A DNA stretch of 64,000 nucleotides. It comes from Rhodococcus sp. 4CII (GTDB lineage: Bacteria > Actinomycetota > Actinomycetes > Mycobacteriales > Mycobacteriaceae). Both the position numbers and the translations under genes were made by a program. Under the pieces are notes generated by a model. The model did not search any database and was not told where the DNA came from. It was given only the letters and a program-made list of their open reading frames with translations. The stretch covers positions 1,364,001 through 1,428,000 of the forward strand of contig NZ_JACCFE010000002.1 in assembly GCF_014256275.1 (NCBI RefSeq), in the 5' to 3' direction. Position 1 is the stretch's first letter. Every line of letters starts with the position of its first letter. Positions 27,039 through 37,429 of this stretch are shown piece by piece.

Positions 27039-28219
27039 GCCGTCTGTCCCAGCGCGACGACCTCGGCGGTGTTCTCGCCGGCCCGGTCGGCGAACCCGAG
27101 CGCCTCCTCCACCAGCCGGATCTCGCCGGTCGACGGTGCGCTGCGCACGTCGGTGAGGAAATTGCGCGTGATCTGCAGATCGCTGCGCCCGTGCACCTTG
27201 TCGCGGTAGCGCAGATCGTCGACGCCGGCCGGGCGCTGCCATTCGAGGTGCACGGCGAACGGGAATCGGGTCTGCAGCGAGCGCATGGCGTCGACCGGGC
27301 GCTGCGGGTCGGTGAGCACCGCCGACACGTAGCAGTCCTCGGCGTCGCGGAACGACTCGTCCTCGAGCAACTCCTGGACCGTCCCGGTCAGTTGCCGCAG
27401 ACCGCGGACCACGGGCAGGTCGACGCGTTCGACCGTCCGCAGTCCGTCGGCGTCCAGGTCCACGAGATACACGGCCTTGCCGTGGGTGCGCTCACCGAAG
27501 GAGTACGGCAGCGGCGAACCCGAGTAGCGGATGTGCTCGGCGAGGGTCTGCGGCGAGTGAAGGTGGCCCAGCGCGACGTAGTCGACATCGCCGAAGGCCG
27601 ACGCCGACACCGTCTCGACACCGCCGACGGAGATCGACCGTTCGGATCCCGTGGCCTCGGCACCCACGACGAATGCGTGGGCCAGCACCACGGACCTGGT
27701 GCGCGGACCGGTGTCGTTGCGCGCGTCGAGGTCGGTGCGGACGCGATTCATCGCGGCGTCGAGGATCTCGGCGTGCGAGCGGGCGGACGGCACGTCCAAT
27801 TGCGCGCGGGTGATCTCGGGTTCGAGGTAGGGGATGCCGTAGAACGCGACGGGACCGTGCGCGTCCTCGAGCACGACGGGTGAGCCGATGCCGGCGACCG
27901 TCGTCATGAGGTGCAGTCCGCCGGCCCCGGAGAACGCCGCGCCCGCGCCGAGTCGTGCGGCGGAGTCGTGGTTGCCGGACGTGGCGACGATGACAGCGCC
28001 GGCGTCCCGGATCGCCTCGAATCCGCGATTGCACACGGTGACGGCGTCGGCGCTGGGGATGGACCGGTCGTACACGTCTCCGGGGACGACCACGACGTCG
28101 ACGCCGTGCTCGGTGACGAGTGCGGCGATCGCGTCGAGCACCCGGGCCTGGTCGGCGAGCAGGTCCACCCCGTGGAACGTGCGTCCGATGTGCCAGTCCG
28201 AAGTGTGCAGGATCCTCAT
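27035..28219 (-). CDS. sbcD: exonuclease SbcD (Mre11-like nuclease subunit)
   Basis: The 394-residue calcineurin-like phosphoesterase has the metal-binding series DWH (Asp8, His10), GDVYD, GNHD and a later ALGHLHSPQ block, then a C-terminal capping domain. It forms the SbcCD nuclease with the next gene, to which it is coupled by an ATGA overlap. The ATG at 28219 begins MRILHTSDWHIG; the upstream open frame lacks similarity. Confidence 0.94.
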   Translation of the reverse strand: MRILHTSDWHIGRTFHGVDLLADQARVLDAIAALVTEHGVDVVVVPGDVYDRSIPSADAVTVCNRGFEAIRDAGAVIVATSGNHDSAARLGAGAAFSGAGGLHLMTTVAGIGSPVVLEDAHGPVAFYGIPYLEPEITRAQLDVPSARSHAEILDAAMNRVRTDLDARNDTGPRTRSVVLAHAFVVGAEATGSERSISVGGVETVSASAFGDVDYVALGHLHSPQTLAEHIRYSGSPLPYSFGERTHGKAVYLVDLDADGLRTVERVDLPVVRGLRQLTGTVQELLEDESFRDAEDCYVSAVLTDPQRPVDAMRSLQTRFPFAVHLEWQRPAGVDDLRYRDKVHGRSDLQITRNFLTDVRSAPSTGEIRLVEEALGFADRAGENTAEVVALGQTA

Positions 28220-28311
28220 GTCCCGAGACCGTAGAGCACCCCGCCGACAACCTCGAACACCTCCGCCGCGTGGCGTCCGGCCGATTCGACTCGTCGGTGG
28301 GGCGGTGCACC

Positions 28312-29016
28312 ATGAGCCCCATGAATGCACTCGCTGCACTGGCATGCCCCCTCGTCGCCAGCCAGCCTCTGGCCGCCTGTGGCGACAACCCCGAACGATG
28401 AGCAGCAAGCAGTAGTTCGCCGCACGCGTGGTCGAACTGGCGGGGATGGTCCGGCACTGCGACTTCGACACCTAGGTGTCGAAGGACGGTGTCCGCCCCG
28501 ACCTGCTCGTGTACCTGGCAGGGGGCAAACAGATCGTCGTCGACGCCAAGGTCCCCGTTCGCGGCGTACCTGGACGCCGCGCAGACCGAGAACCCGGCCG
28601 CCCGGGACCAGCACCTCACCCGGCACGCCCGGCAGCCGCGCACGCATGTCGACCAGTTGGCCGACACGACGTATTGGGAGTCGTTCGACCCGACGCCGGA
28701 GGTCACCTGGCGGCATGAGGCGTTGTCTCAGGACGCCGCGAAGATCCACCAACTCGGCCGGGAGCTGTATTCGAGACTCGGCACCGTCGGCGCGCATCTC
28801 GACCGTCTGGGCTCGCAACTCGGCGAGGCCCTCGACTCGTTCAATCTCACCGTCGCGGCGATGGAGTCCCGGGTCACAGTCACCGCGCGCAAGCTGCACG
28901 ACCTCGACGTCTTCGACGGCGACCTCACCGAGGTCAGTGCCGTCGATTCGTGGCCGCGACGCACAAATCTCGAGGATCTCTCAGGCTCCACCGGTCACGC
29001 CAACGAGGCTAGTTAA
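28312..29016 (+). pseudogene. decayed DNA recombination protein RmuC
   Basis: The remnants read in order as RmuC. There is a possible N-terminal hydrophobic scrap (ATG 28312, ending at 28401), then VVELAGMVRHCDFDT interrupted by TAG codons at both ends, then VRPDLLVYLAGGKQIVVDAKVP. An extra C in the CCCC run near 28555 shifts the frame to FAAYLDAAQTENPAARDQHLTRHARQ. After FDPTPE the sequence jumps to WRHEALSQDAAKIHQLGRELY, missing about 45 residues that hold the VPGDTF-type core in intact RmuC. The result is at least two in-frame stops, one frameshift and two deletions. Confidence 0.88.
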
Positions 29017-29039
29017 CAAGTTGCCGCTACTGTCGTTGT

Positions 29040-29894
29040 GTGTCTGCAACCCAACGTGCTCGCTCTGGGGTGCCGCTCGACAGGCGGTCGATTGTCCCTA
29101 CGGTCCCCGGTCTCCCCTGGTGGGGTGTCATTCTCCTGGCCGTCGGAGTCGCCTTTGTCGGATTCGCTGTCGACGCGGCACGTGGCACGGAACTCACAGC
29201 GGCGTTCTCCACGTTCTATTTCCTCGGCTGTGTCCTCGCCGTGGCGGCCGCCAGCAATCGGGCGCTGTTCACCGCGATCGTCCAACCCCCGCTGATCCTG
29301 TTCGTCGCCGTGCCGCTCGGTCAGAGCCTGATCGCGGACGAGAACAGCACCGCGCTGAGAGACCTGGCGATCAACATCGCGTACCCACTGGTCAACCGCT
29401 TTCCGGTAATGCTCGCCGCCACCGTCGTAGCACTGCTGATCGGCGGACTCCGCCTCTTCCTGTTGCAGCAACGCAAGACCGGTCCCGCCCGCACGTCGGA
29501 GCGGCGACGCTCCCAGCGTGCTCCGCGCTCCGCCCGCCCACGTCGTGCGGCAGAGGACTCGGAGCCGACTCCACCGCCGCGCAGGGAGTCGCCGCGCAGG
29601 GCGCGGAACACGGACGCGGCCCGGGAGCACCCCCGCTCGTCGCGCCGGGCAGCCACGCCTCCTCCGCGCCGATCTGCGTCGTCGGGCGGCCGCACGGCGC
29701 CGCCGCCGATGGTCGACCGAGCAGCGCAGGCCCCCCGCTCGGCACCGCCGCGCACTACCCAGGCGCCGCATTCGGTCCCGCCGCGCACCACCCCTCGGCC
29801 GCGGCCCAACCCGGACGTTCCGGCCCACCCCATTCCGCAGGTGCGCTACCGCGACCGGTACGAGCCGCCGTTCGAGACGGAGCAGCCCCGCTAG
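29040..29894 (+). CDS. DUF6542 membrane protein with Arg/Pro-rich tail
   Basis: The 284-residue protein has four membrane segments in the first 145 residues (about 27-45, 55-72, 78-95, 122-142), then a very basic, Pro- and Arg-rich cytoplasmic tail. It matches the actinobacterial family of M. tuberculosis Rv1111c. Function is unknown; the tail could bind nucleic acid or acidic partners. It is convergent with ispH with 22 bp between the stops, as in mycobacteria. The start is a GTG with a weak ribosome site. Confidence 0.75.
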   Translation: MSATQRARSGVPLDRRSIVPTVPGLPWWGVILLAVGVAFVGFAVDAARGTELTAAFSTFYFLGCVLAVAAASNRALFTAIVQPPLILFVAVPLGQSLIADENSTALRDLAINIAYPLVNRFPVMLAATVVALLIGGLRLFLLQQRKTGPARTSERRRSQRAPRSARPRRAAEDSEPTPPPRRESPRRARNTDAAREHPRSSRRAATPPPRRSASSGGRTAPPPMVDRAAQAPRSAPPRTTQAPHSVPPRTTPRPRPNPDVPAHPIPQVRYRDRYEPPFETEQPR

Positions 29895-29916
29895 AGCGAG
29901 GTAGAGAGCGCGACGA

Positions 29917-30927
29917 TCAGGTCCGCGCTGCGCGCAGCTCGCGCGGCAGTGCGAAGACCAGCGTCTCGTTGGCGGTGGTGACCGACTGGACGTCGTGGAA
30001 TCCGTGCTCGTCGAGCAGGTCGATCACACCGCGGACCAGAATCTCCGGCACGGACGCCCCCGAGGTGATTCCCACGGTCCGCACGCCGTCGAGCCACGCC
30101 GGATCAACCTCGCGTGCGTAGTCGACCAGATACGACGCCTTCGCGCCGGCGTTCAGTGCGACCTCGACGAGGCGAACGGAGTTCGACGAGTTCCGGGACC
30201 CGACCACGATCACCAGGTCGCACTCGGGGGCCATCGCCTTGACCGCCACCTGACGGTTTTGGGTGGCGTAACAGATGTCGTCGCTCGGCGGGTCCTGCAG
30301 ATTCGGGAAACGCTCCCGCAGTCGGGCGACGGTCTGCATCGTCTCGTCGACGCTCAACGTGGTCTGCGACAGCCAGATGACCTTCGATTCGTCGCGGACG
30401 GTCACGGTGTCGACGGAATCGGGACCGTCGACGAGTTGCACGTGGTCGGGGGCCTCGCCGGCCGTGCCCTCCACTTCCTCGTGGCCTTCGTGGCCGATGA
30501 GAAGGATGTCGAAGTCGTCTCGGGCGAAGCGCTTGGCTTCCTGGTGAACCTTCGTCACGAGCGGGCAGGTGGCGTCGATCGTGCGCAGATTGCGCGCCGC
30601 GGCCGATTCGTGGACCGCGGGAGACACGCCGTGGGCCGAGAACACGAGCAGCGCACCCTCGGGGACCTCGTCCGTCTCGTCGACGAAGACGACACCCTGA
30701 TCGGTGAGCGTCTCGACGACGTGCCGGTTGTGCACGATCTCCTTGCGCACGTAGATCGGGGCGCCGTGCTTTTCGAGAGCCTTCTCCACCGTCTCGACGG
30801 CGCGGTCGACGCCGGCGCAGTAGCCGCGGGGCTCCGCGAGCAGCACGCGCTTCTCGCCGTCGGCACGCGACGCTCCCGAATCTGCCGAACGTGTGATACC
30901 CACATTGAGTGGAACAGCCGAAGACAT
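29917..30927 (-). CDS. ispH: 4-hydroxy-3-methylbut-2-enyl diphosphate reductase
   Basis: The last enzyme of the non-mevalonate (MEP) isoprenoid pathway, making IPP and DMAPP. The 336-residue iron-sulfur protein carries all three cluster cysteines: Cys37 (PRGYCAGV), Cys121 (DATCPLV) and Cys219 (DICYATQNRQ). The conserved HNRHVV, SAHGVSP and EEVEGT (catalytic Glu151) blocks are present. The extra N-terminal 25 residues are low in conservation, so an internal start is possible. It feeds the cis-prenyl transferase encoded near 45 kb and all other isoprenoids. Confidence 0.95.
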   Translation of the reverse strand: MSSAVPLNVGITRSADSGASRADGEKRVLLAEPRGYCAGVDRAVETVEKALEKHGAPIYVRKEIVHNRHVVETLTDQGVVFVDETDEVPEGALLVFSAHGVSPAVHESAAARNLRTIDATCPLVTKVHQEAKRFARDDFDILLIGHEGHEEVEGTAGEAPDHVQLVDGPDSVDTVTVRDESKVIWLSQTTLSVDETMQTVARLRERFPNLQDPPSDDICYATQNRQVAVKAMAPECDLVIVVGSRNSSNSVRLVEVALNAGAKASYLVDYAREVDPAWLDGVRTVGITSGASVPEILVRGVIDLLDEHGFHDVQSVTTANETLVFALPRELRAART

Positions 30928-31069
30928 GGCTCCAGACTACGGGTCACCCCCAGCGGACGACACTTTCGCGGGGCCTCGGCGGGGTACTGTGCGCAGCGTC
31001 GCACCCGAGTCGTCGACGCTGTGGGCACGTCGGCTACCCAAACGTGCCGTTCTCAGGCAGGCTGTGGGA

Positions 31070-31702
31070 ATGATTCGTCCCCCGTTCGTGGCGCGCGTCG
31101 CCGCTGGAATCGCCGTGACGGCCGTCGAAGAGGCCAGGAAACTGCCCACCACCGCGGCAACCCTGCCCATGACCGCGGTCAGTCAGGTGCTGCAGACCAC
31201 CATGCGGGTTCAGCAGTCCATGACGGCGCTGGCCATCAAGGGCGACCAGGCGTTCGCGCTCATCCACTGGACACACGACGACGAGCAGCCCGCGTGGGCC
31301 GTCTTCGACGAGGACACCGCCCCGGAGCCCGCCGCCGACGGCGGGTCCGACGACCGCGCGGCCGGACCGGGCCGGTTCGCCCTGTACTCGCTGAGTCCGC
31401 AGGACGAGGGCACGCCGGCGAAGATCTCGACCCCGAAGGCAGCGCCCGCCGCCACCAACGGCGCCTCCCCCGTCACGTCGGCGACCACGAAGTCCGCCAC
31501 CTCCACTTCGGCCGTCGCCGAACCGGAGATCGCTGTCGTCCTCGACTACGGCTCGCTGACCCTCGCCCAGTTGCGGGCGCGCCTGCGCAGCCTGTCGGTC
31601 GAGGACCTCACCACACTGCTGGACTACGAGAATGCGACCCTGGCACGAGCGCCGTTCCAGACGATGCTGACCAACCGCATCACCACCGCCAAGGCCAAGT
31701 GA
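31070..31702 (+). CDS. lipid droplet-associated protein (Rv1109c family)
   Basis: The 210-residue protein matches the family of M. tuberculosis Rv1109c, annotated as lipid-droplet-associated. An N-terminal amphipathic/hydrophobic part (residues 1-55, FVARVAAGIAVTAVEEARKLPTTAATLPM...) could contact lipid; an Ala/Thr-rich linker and a helical C-terminus with YGSLTLAQLRARLRSLSVEDL follow. The ATG at 31070 starts MIRPPFVARV. It overlaps xseA by GTGA, so a lipid-related protein and a DNA repair nuclease share one message. Confidence 0.7.
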   Translation: MIRPPFVARVAAGIAVTAVEEARKLPTTAATLPMTAVSQVLQTTMRVQQSMTALAIKGDQAFALIHWTHDDEQPAWAVFDEDTAPEPAADGGSDDRAAGPGRFALYSLSPQDEGTPAKISTPKAAPAATNGASPVTSATTKSATSTSAVAEPEIAVVLDYGSLTLAQLRARLRSLSVEDLTTLLDYENATLARAPFQTMLTNRITTAKAK

Positions 31703-32955
31703 CCTCCGCACAGCCCCGCGCAGCCAGTACCGGACCGAGCACCGCCGAACAGCCCTGGCCTGTCCGCACCGTGTCGGCGAAGGTCGCGCAGTGGATCGAT
31801 CGACTCGGAAGTGTCTGGGTGGAGGGACAGATCACCCAGATCAACGCACGCCCCGGCACCCGGACCGCGTTCCTGGTGCTGCGGGATCCGTCCGTCGACA
31901 TGTCGTTGTCGGTGACCTGTTCCCCGCAGGTGCTGCAGAACTCCCCGGTCCCGCTCACCGAGGGCAGCCGGGTGGTGATGTTCGGCAAGTTGTCGTTCTA
32001 CACCGGCCGCGGGTCGGTGTCGCTGCGGGTCACGGAGATCCGTGCGATCGGGATCGGTGAACTCCTGGCAAGGATCGAGCGGTTACGCGCACTGCTGGCC
32101 GCGGAAGGCCTGTTCGACGCGCGGCTGAAGCGTCCGCTGCCGTTCCTGCCGGGCACGATCGGGTTGATCACCGGTCGCGCGAGCGCTGCCGAGCACGACG
32201 TTCTCAGCGTGGCGCAGCGCCGCTGGCCCGCGGTGCGGTTCGAGGTGCGCAACACCCCGGTCCAGGGCGCCACCGCCGTTCCGCAGATCCTCGACGCACT
32301 GAAGGAGCTGGACGCCGACCCGCACGTCGACGTCATCATCCTCGCTCGCGGCGGCGGCAGCGTGGAGGACCTGCTGCCGTTCTCCGACGAGACCCTGTGC
32401 CGCGCGATCGTCGCCTGCACGACCCCGGTGGTCAGCGCGATCGGGCACGAGCCGGACAGCCCGCTCAGCGACCACGTCGCCGACCTGCGTGCGGCGACCC
32501 CCACCGACGCCGCCAAGCGAGTGGTCCCGGACGCCGTCGCCGAACAGGCACTGGTCGGGGAACTGCGCTCACGGAGCGCGGCCGCCCTGCGCAACTGGGT
32601 GCAGCGCGAGTCGCACCTGATCGCCCAGCTGCGGAGCCGGCCTGTTCTCGCCGACCCCCTGCGCGCACTCGACCACCGGTCGGACGAGGTCGAACGACTG
32701 CGCGAAGCCGGACGACGCGACGTGAGCAGGGCGATCGCCGCGGAGAGCACGACCGTCGAGCACCTGCGCGCACGGCTCACGACCCTCGGGCCGGCGGCGA
32801 CCCTGGCCCGTGGTTACTCCGTGGTCCAGCGGATCGTGCCCGACGGCGACCCCGAGGTGCTGCGTTCGGTCGCCGACGCCCCGCCGGGCACCCAGATTCG
32901 CGTTCGAGTCGCGGACGGCGCAGTCCGTGCCGCGGTGATGGGAAAGGACAAGTAG
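31699..32955 (+). CDS. xseA: exodeoxyribonuclease VII large subunit
   Basis: The 418-residue large subunit of the single-strand exonuclease works with XseB in mismatch and recombination repair. An N-terminal OB fold (about 22-115) includes SVWVEGQITQI. The nuclease core contains PGTIGLITGRASAAEHDV, ILARGGGSVEDLLPFSDE, AIGHEPDSPLSDHVADLRAATPT, and a coiled-coil C-terminus ends in ARGYSVV. The start is the GTG overlapping the previous stop. Three bases separate it from xseB. Confidence 0.95.
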   Translation: MTSAQPRAASTGPSTAEQPWPVRTVSAKVAQWIDRLGSVWVEGQITQINARPGTRTAFLVLRDPSVDMSLSVTCSPQVLQNSPVPLTEGSRVVMFGKLSFYTGRGSVSLRVTEIRAIGIGELLARIERLRALLAAEGLFDARLKRPLPFLPGTIGLITGRASAAEHDVLSVAQRRWPAVRFEVRNTPVQGATAVPQILDALKELDADPHVDVIILARGGGSVEDLLPFSDETLCRAIVACTTPVVSAIGHEPDSPLSDHVADLRAATPTDAAKRVVPDAVAEQALVGELRSRSAAALRNWVQRESHLIAQLRSRPVLADPLRALDHRSDEVERLREAGRRDVSRAIAAESTTVEHLRARLTTLGPAATLARGYSVVQRIVPDGDPEVLRSVADAPPGTQIRVRVADGAVRAAVMGKDK

Positions 32956-32958
32956 GAC

Positions 32959-33189
32959 ATGAGCGAGCCCACCGGAAACGACAGCGACATCGCGGAGCTC
33001 GGCTACGAGGCGGCGCGCGACGAACTCGTCGACGTGGTCAAGGTGCTCGAGCAGGGCGGCCTCGACCTCGACGCGTCACTCGCGTTGTGGGAGCGAGGCG
33101 AGGCCTTGGCGAAGCGGTGCGAGGAGCACCTCGCGGGGGCCCGCAAACGCGTCGAGACGGCGCTGTCGCAGGCCGAAGACGAGGGCTGA
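32959..33189 (+). CDS. xseB: exodeoxyribonuclease VII small subunit
   Basis: The 76-residue helical protein has the XseB pattern of GYEAARDELVDVVKVLEQGGLDLDASLALWERGEALAKRCEEHL. It forms a helical hairpin that binds the long coiled coil of XseA in excess copies. It lies 3 bp after xseA, and the DUF4245 gene converges on it with 13 bp between stops. Confidence 0.95.
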   Translation: MSEPTGNDSDIAELGYEAARDELVDVVKVLEQGGLDLDASLALWERGEALAKRCEEHLAGARKRVETALSQAEDEG

Positions 33190-33202
33190 CGCCCCCGCCT
33201 TC

Positions 33203-33772
33203 TCAGTACGTGAGGATCGGGGCGTCGGCCGCGGCGGTCGTCAGCTGTTCGAACGCCTCGGGTGACGCACTGCCCGTGACGAGCAGCCGGACGTCGCCGA
33301 AGTCGGAGACCCAGATCGGTTCGACACCTTCACCGCCGTACACGATCCAGCTGTGACCTGCGACGTCCTCGGTTCCCGTCGCCGTGCGCGGGCCACCCGC
33401 GACGAACGGCACGAGCACCGTTTCAGCGGCGTTGCTCTGGGTGAGCTGGATGTAGCGGCCTGCCTCGGTGATGAATCCGACGGTGCTCGAATCTCCGCCG
33501 CTGTCGCCGCTGACGATGCTGCGGCTGCCCGAGTTGGGCGTCCAGCCCTCCGGGGTCGCCGGTTTACGCACCGGGAACGGAAGGTCCTGCGCGTCGTATT
33601 TCAGTGCCGCATCGATGTCGAAGCTGGGAATCGGGCCGCTTGTCGGACCGCCCGGGCTGAACGTGCACTGGCTGGCGATACCCGCGATCAGTACGCAGAA
33701 CAGGACAAGGGGTACGAGCGACCACACCATGTCGCGGTTGTTGTGCAGGATGCGGGGTTTATCAGATGCCAC
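33203..33772 (-). CDS. DUF4245 membrane-anchored protein
   Basis: The 189-residue protein has one N-terminal membrane anchor (about 16-37, VPLVLFCVLIAGIASQ) and an extracytoplasmic DUF4245 domain with the WTPNSGS, FITEAGRYIQLTQS and WIVYGGEGVEPIWVSDFGDVRLLVTG strands. The homologue (Rv1100) is likewise divergent from glpX. Function is unknown. I chose the GTG at 33772 because TGGTGGGC lies just before it; a GTG two codons upstream and an ATG at 33805 are alternatives. Confidence 0.8.
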   Translation of the reverse strand: MASDKPRILHNNRDMVWSLVPLVLFCVLIAGIASQCTFSPGGPTSGPIPSFDIDAALKYDAQDLPFPVRKPATPEGWTPNSGSRSIVSGDSGGDSSTVGFITEAGRYIQLTQSNAAETVLVPFVAGGPRTATGTEDVAGHSWIVYGGEGVEPIWVSDFGDVRLLVTGSASPEAFEQLTTAAADAPILTY

Positions 33773-33963
33773 GCCCACCAGTATCCAGGGTCGGTCCCGG
33801 AACAACGATTCTCGGTCCCGTGATTCGCGCCCCAGGAGCGCACGTCACACATCTTTCTGGGAGAATCAGCAGGCGAGATCCACCCGACACTCGGTGGCCG
33901 AGAGGCCGCCGACACAGCGTCGGCGTACAACGTCGACCGTGACAGCACCAGGAGGCACTGCCC

Positions 33964-35004
33964 ATGACGGCTAGCACCACTTCGAGTCGCCGCGAGGCCC
34001 CGGACCGAAATCTTGCTCTGGAATTGGTCCGAGTCACCGAGGCTGGTGCGATGGCTGCCGGTCGCTGGGTGGGCCGTGGCGACAAGGAAGGTGGCGACGG
34101 AGCCGCCGTCGACGCCATGCGCCAGCTCGTGAGCTCGGTGTCGATGCGCGGCGTCGTCGTCATCGGCGAGGGCGAGAAGGACGAAGCCCCGATGCTGTTC
34201 AACGGCGAGGAGGTCGGCAACGGCGACGGGCCCGACTGCGACTTCGCCGTCGACCCGGTCGACGGCACCACGCTGATGGCCAAGGGCATGCCCAATGCGA
34301 TCGCCGTCCTCGCGGTCGCCGAGCGCGGCGCGATGTTCGACCCGTCCGCTGTCTTCTACATGGAGAAGATCGCCGTCGGTCCCGACGCCGCCGATGTGAT
34401 CGACATCACCGCGCCCGTCGCGGAGAACATCAAACGTGTCGCGAAGGTGCGCAAGGCGTCCACGTCCGACGTGACGGTCTGCATCCTCGACCGTCCCCGG
34501 CACGCCAGGCTCATCCAGGAGGTCCGGGACACCGGCGCCCGCATCCGGCTCATCTCCGACGGTGACGTCGCGGGTGCGATCGCCGCCGCGCGCCCCGAGT
34601 CGGGCACCGACATCCTGATCGGCACCGGTGGAACCCCGGAGGGCATCATCGCGGCCGCCGCCATGCGCTGTATGGGTGGTTCGCTGCAGGGCCGGCTGGC
34701 CCCGACCGACGACGCCGAGCGCCAGAAGGCCATCGACGCCGGCCATGACCTGGATCGCGTGCTGACCACCGAGGATCTCGTGTCCGGTGAGAACGTCTTC
34801 TTCTGCGCCACCGGTGTCACCGACGGCGACCTGCTCCGCGGGGTTCGCTACTACGGTGGCGGCGCGTCGACCCAGTCGATCGTGATGCGGTCGAAGTCGG
34901 GCACGGTCCGCATGATCGACGCCTACCACCGCCTGGAGAAGCTGCGCGAGTACTCGTCCGTGGACTTCACGGGCGAGGACGGCGCCATTCCGCCGTCGTT
35001 CTAG
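33964..35004 (+). CDS. glpX: class II fructose-1,6-bisphosphatase
   Basis: Hydrolyses fructose 1,6-bisphosphate in gluconeogenesis; cytoplasmic, metal-dependent and lithium-sensitive in the GlpX family. The 346-residue protein has the metal-binding blocks GEGEKDEAPM and DPVDGTTLMAKG and the conserved GTGGTPEGIIAAAAMR. It is the major FBPase type of mycobacteria (Rv1099c). The ATG follows CAGGAGG. Its TAG stop begins the composite hairpin element copy 1, and fum follows in the same direction after 98 bp. Confidence 0.95.
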   Translation: MTASTTSSRREAPDRNLALELVRVTEAGAMAAGRWVGRGDKEGGDGAAVDAMRQLVSSVSMRGVVVIGEGEKDEAPMLFNGEEVGNGDGPDCDFAVDPVDGTTLMAKGMPNAIAVLAVAERGAMFDPSAVFYMEKIAVGPDAADVIDITAPVAENIKRVAKVRKASTSDVTVCILDRPRHARLIQEVRDTGARIRLISDGDVAGAIAAARPESGTDILIGTGGTPEGIIAAAAMRCMGGSLQGRLAPTDDAERQKAIDAGHDLDRVLTTEDLVSGENVFFCATGVTDGDLLRGVRYYGGGASTQSIVMRSKSGTVRMIDAYHRLEKLREYSSVDFTGEDGAIPPSF

Positions 35005-35069
35005 GCAGCTCCGCTGCTCGTGCGCCTTTCCGGTTGCTGCGGCGACCGGAAAGGCGCACGGGAGCATCC
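35002..35069 (+). repeat. TAG-anchored triple-hairpin element, copy 1
   Basis: It begins with the glpX TAG. Small hairpin 1 is GCAGC, loop TCC, GCTGC (35005-35017). The large hairpin has arms GTGCGCCTTTCCGGTTG (35020-35036) and CGACCGGAAAGGCGCAC (35042-35058), one mismatch. Small hairpin 2 is GGGA, loop GCA, TCCC (35059-35069). There is no U-tract. It shares architecture and arm sequence with three other copies in the window. Confidence 0.9.
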
Positions 35070-35102
35070 CCACGCGGCGCCCGGAAGTGGCATGTTTGAC
35101 GC

Positions 35103-36506
<1,404 letters not shown>

Positions 36507-36517
36507 CCCTGCCGACG

Positions 36518-36553
36518 GAGAGGGCCCGCACTCCATCGAGTGCGGGCCCTCTC
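36518..36553. terminator. bidirectional hairpin between fum and the DesA2-like gene
   Basis: GAGAGGGCCCGCACT (36518-36532) and AGTGCGGGCCCTCTC (36539-36553) form a perfect 15-bp stem with a six-base loop between two convergent genes. No long U-tract is present on either strand. Confidence 0.85.
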
Positions 36554-36565
36554 GCGCAAAGGTCC

Positions 36566-37429
36566 CTACAGCAGCGCGGACAGCTCGTTGCGGGCCTTCT
36601 CGCCCTCCTCGCCGAGATCGGTGCGTCCGGCGATATTCCACGACCGCAGCAGCGGGGTGAACACCTTCTCCCCCTGCTGGGCGGGGTCGTAGATCCCGGC
36701 CTCGGCCAGCACGGCGGTGCTGTCGGTTCCACCGGGCAGGGCCACGCTCGGCACGTCGAACGCGGCGATCCGCGAGGCGATGGCCCGCATCGTCTGGTCG
36801 GGGACCAGCTCGAACGCCGCCTCGACGACGTTCCGGTAGAACAGCGACTGCAGTTCGTCGTCGGCGGCCAGCCGCTCGGCGATCGTGGCCACCAGCGCGT
36901 CCTCGCCGAGTGCTGCGGTGTTGTGATGACGCACAGCCGCCGCCTTCTCCTCGAACGCGGAGTTCGCGAGCATCTCGAGCAGATGCATGGGCGGCATCGC
37001 GTACCCGCGGACCATCTCGTCCATCCGGGCGCGCTCGAGGGCGACGGGATCGACGGCCCGCGTCACCATCAGGTAGTTCCGGAGCACGATGGAGTGCCGG
37101 TTCTCCTCCGCGGTCCAGCGACCCACCCAGCGCCACCACGGACCCACCTGGGCGAGGTGCTTGGCGATCTCCCGGTGGTACGCGGGCACATTGTCCGCCA
37201 CCAGCACACCCACCGTCAGTGCGAGCGATTCCACCTCGCTCAGGGTCGACTGATCTGCCGACCAATCCGTTCCACCCATGAACGCGAAGTTCTTGCCCTG
37301 GTCCCACGGAACCAGATCGTGCGGCTGCCAGCCGTCCGCCTCGGCGAGGTGGCGTGTGAGGTTTTCGTCCACCACCGGGGCCAGCTCACTGAGCAGCTGC
37401 GAGTCATTCATATCAATCGGCATCCGCAC
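36566..37429 (-). CDS. DesA2-like acyl-ACP desaturase family protein
   Basis: The 287-residue all-helical ferritin-like protein matches M. tuberculosis DesA2 (Rv1094), linked to fatty-acid desaturation for mycolic acids. The first diiron half site is visible as AEENRH (Glu109, His112). The second half site, normally ADExRHxxFY, reads ADDELQSLFY at 189-198, with Asp191 in place of Glu and Gln194 in place of His. Normal two-iron binding is therefore doubtful, in line with reports that DesA2 lacks a conventional site. In-frame starts at codons 3 and 7 are alternatives. It is convergent with fum. Confidence 0.82.
   Translation of the reverse strand: MRMPIDMNDSQLLSELAPVVDENLTRHLAEADGWQPHDLVPWDQGKNFAFMGGTDWSADQSTLSEVESLALTVGVLVADNVPAYHREIAKHLAQVGPWWRWVGRWTAEENRHSIVLRNYLMVTRAVDPVALERARMDEMVRGYAMPPMHLLEMLANSAFEEKAAAVRHHNTAALGEDALVATIAERLAADDELQSLFYRNVVEAAFELVPDQTMRAIASRIAAFDVPSVALPGGTDSTAVLAEAGIYDPAQQGEKVFTPLLRSWNIAGRTDLGEEGEKARNELSALL

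Noticed and set aside
36518..36553. The fum hairpin as a fifth member of the TAG-anchored element
   Set aside because: Its stem sequence, loop and position (11 bp after a TGA stop) do not match, and no flanking triloop hairpins are present. The coaA hairpin at 45096 also begins right after a TAG but is a single unrelated stem.
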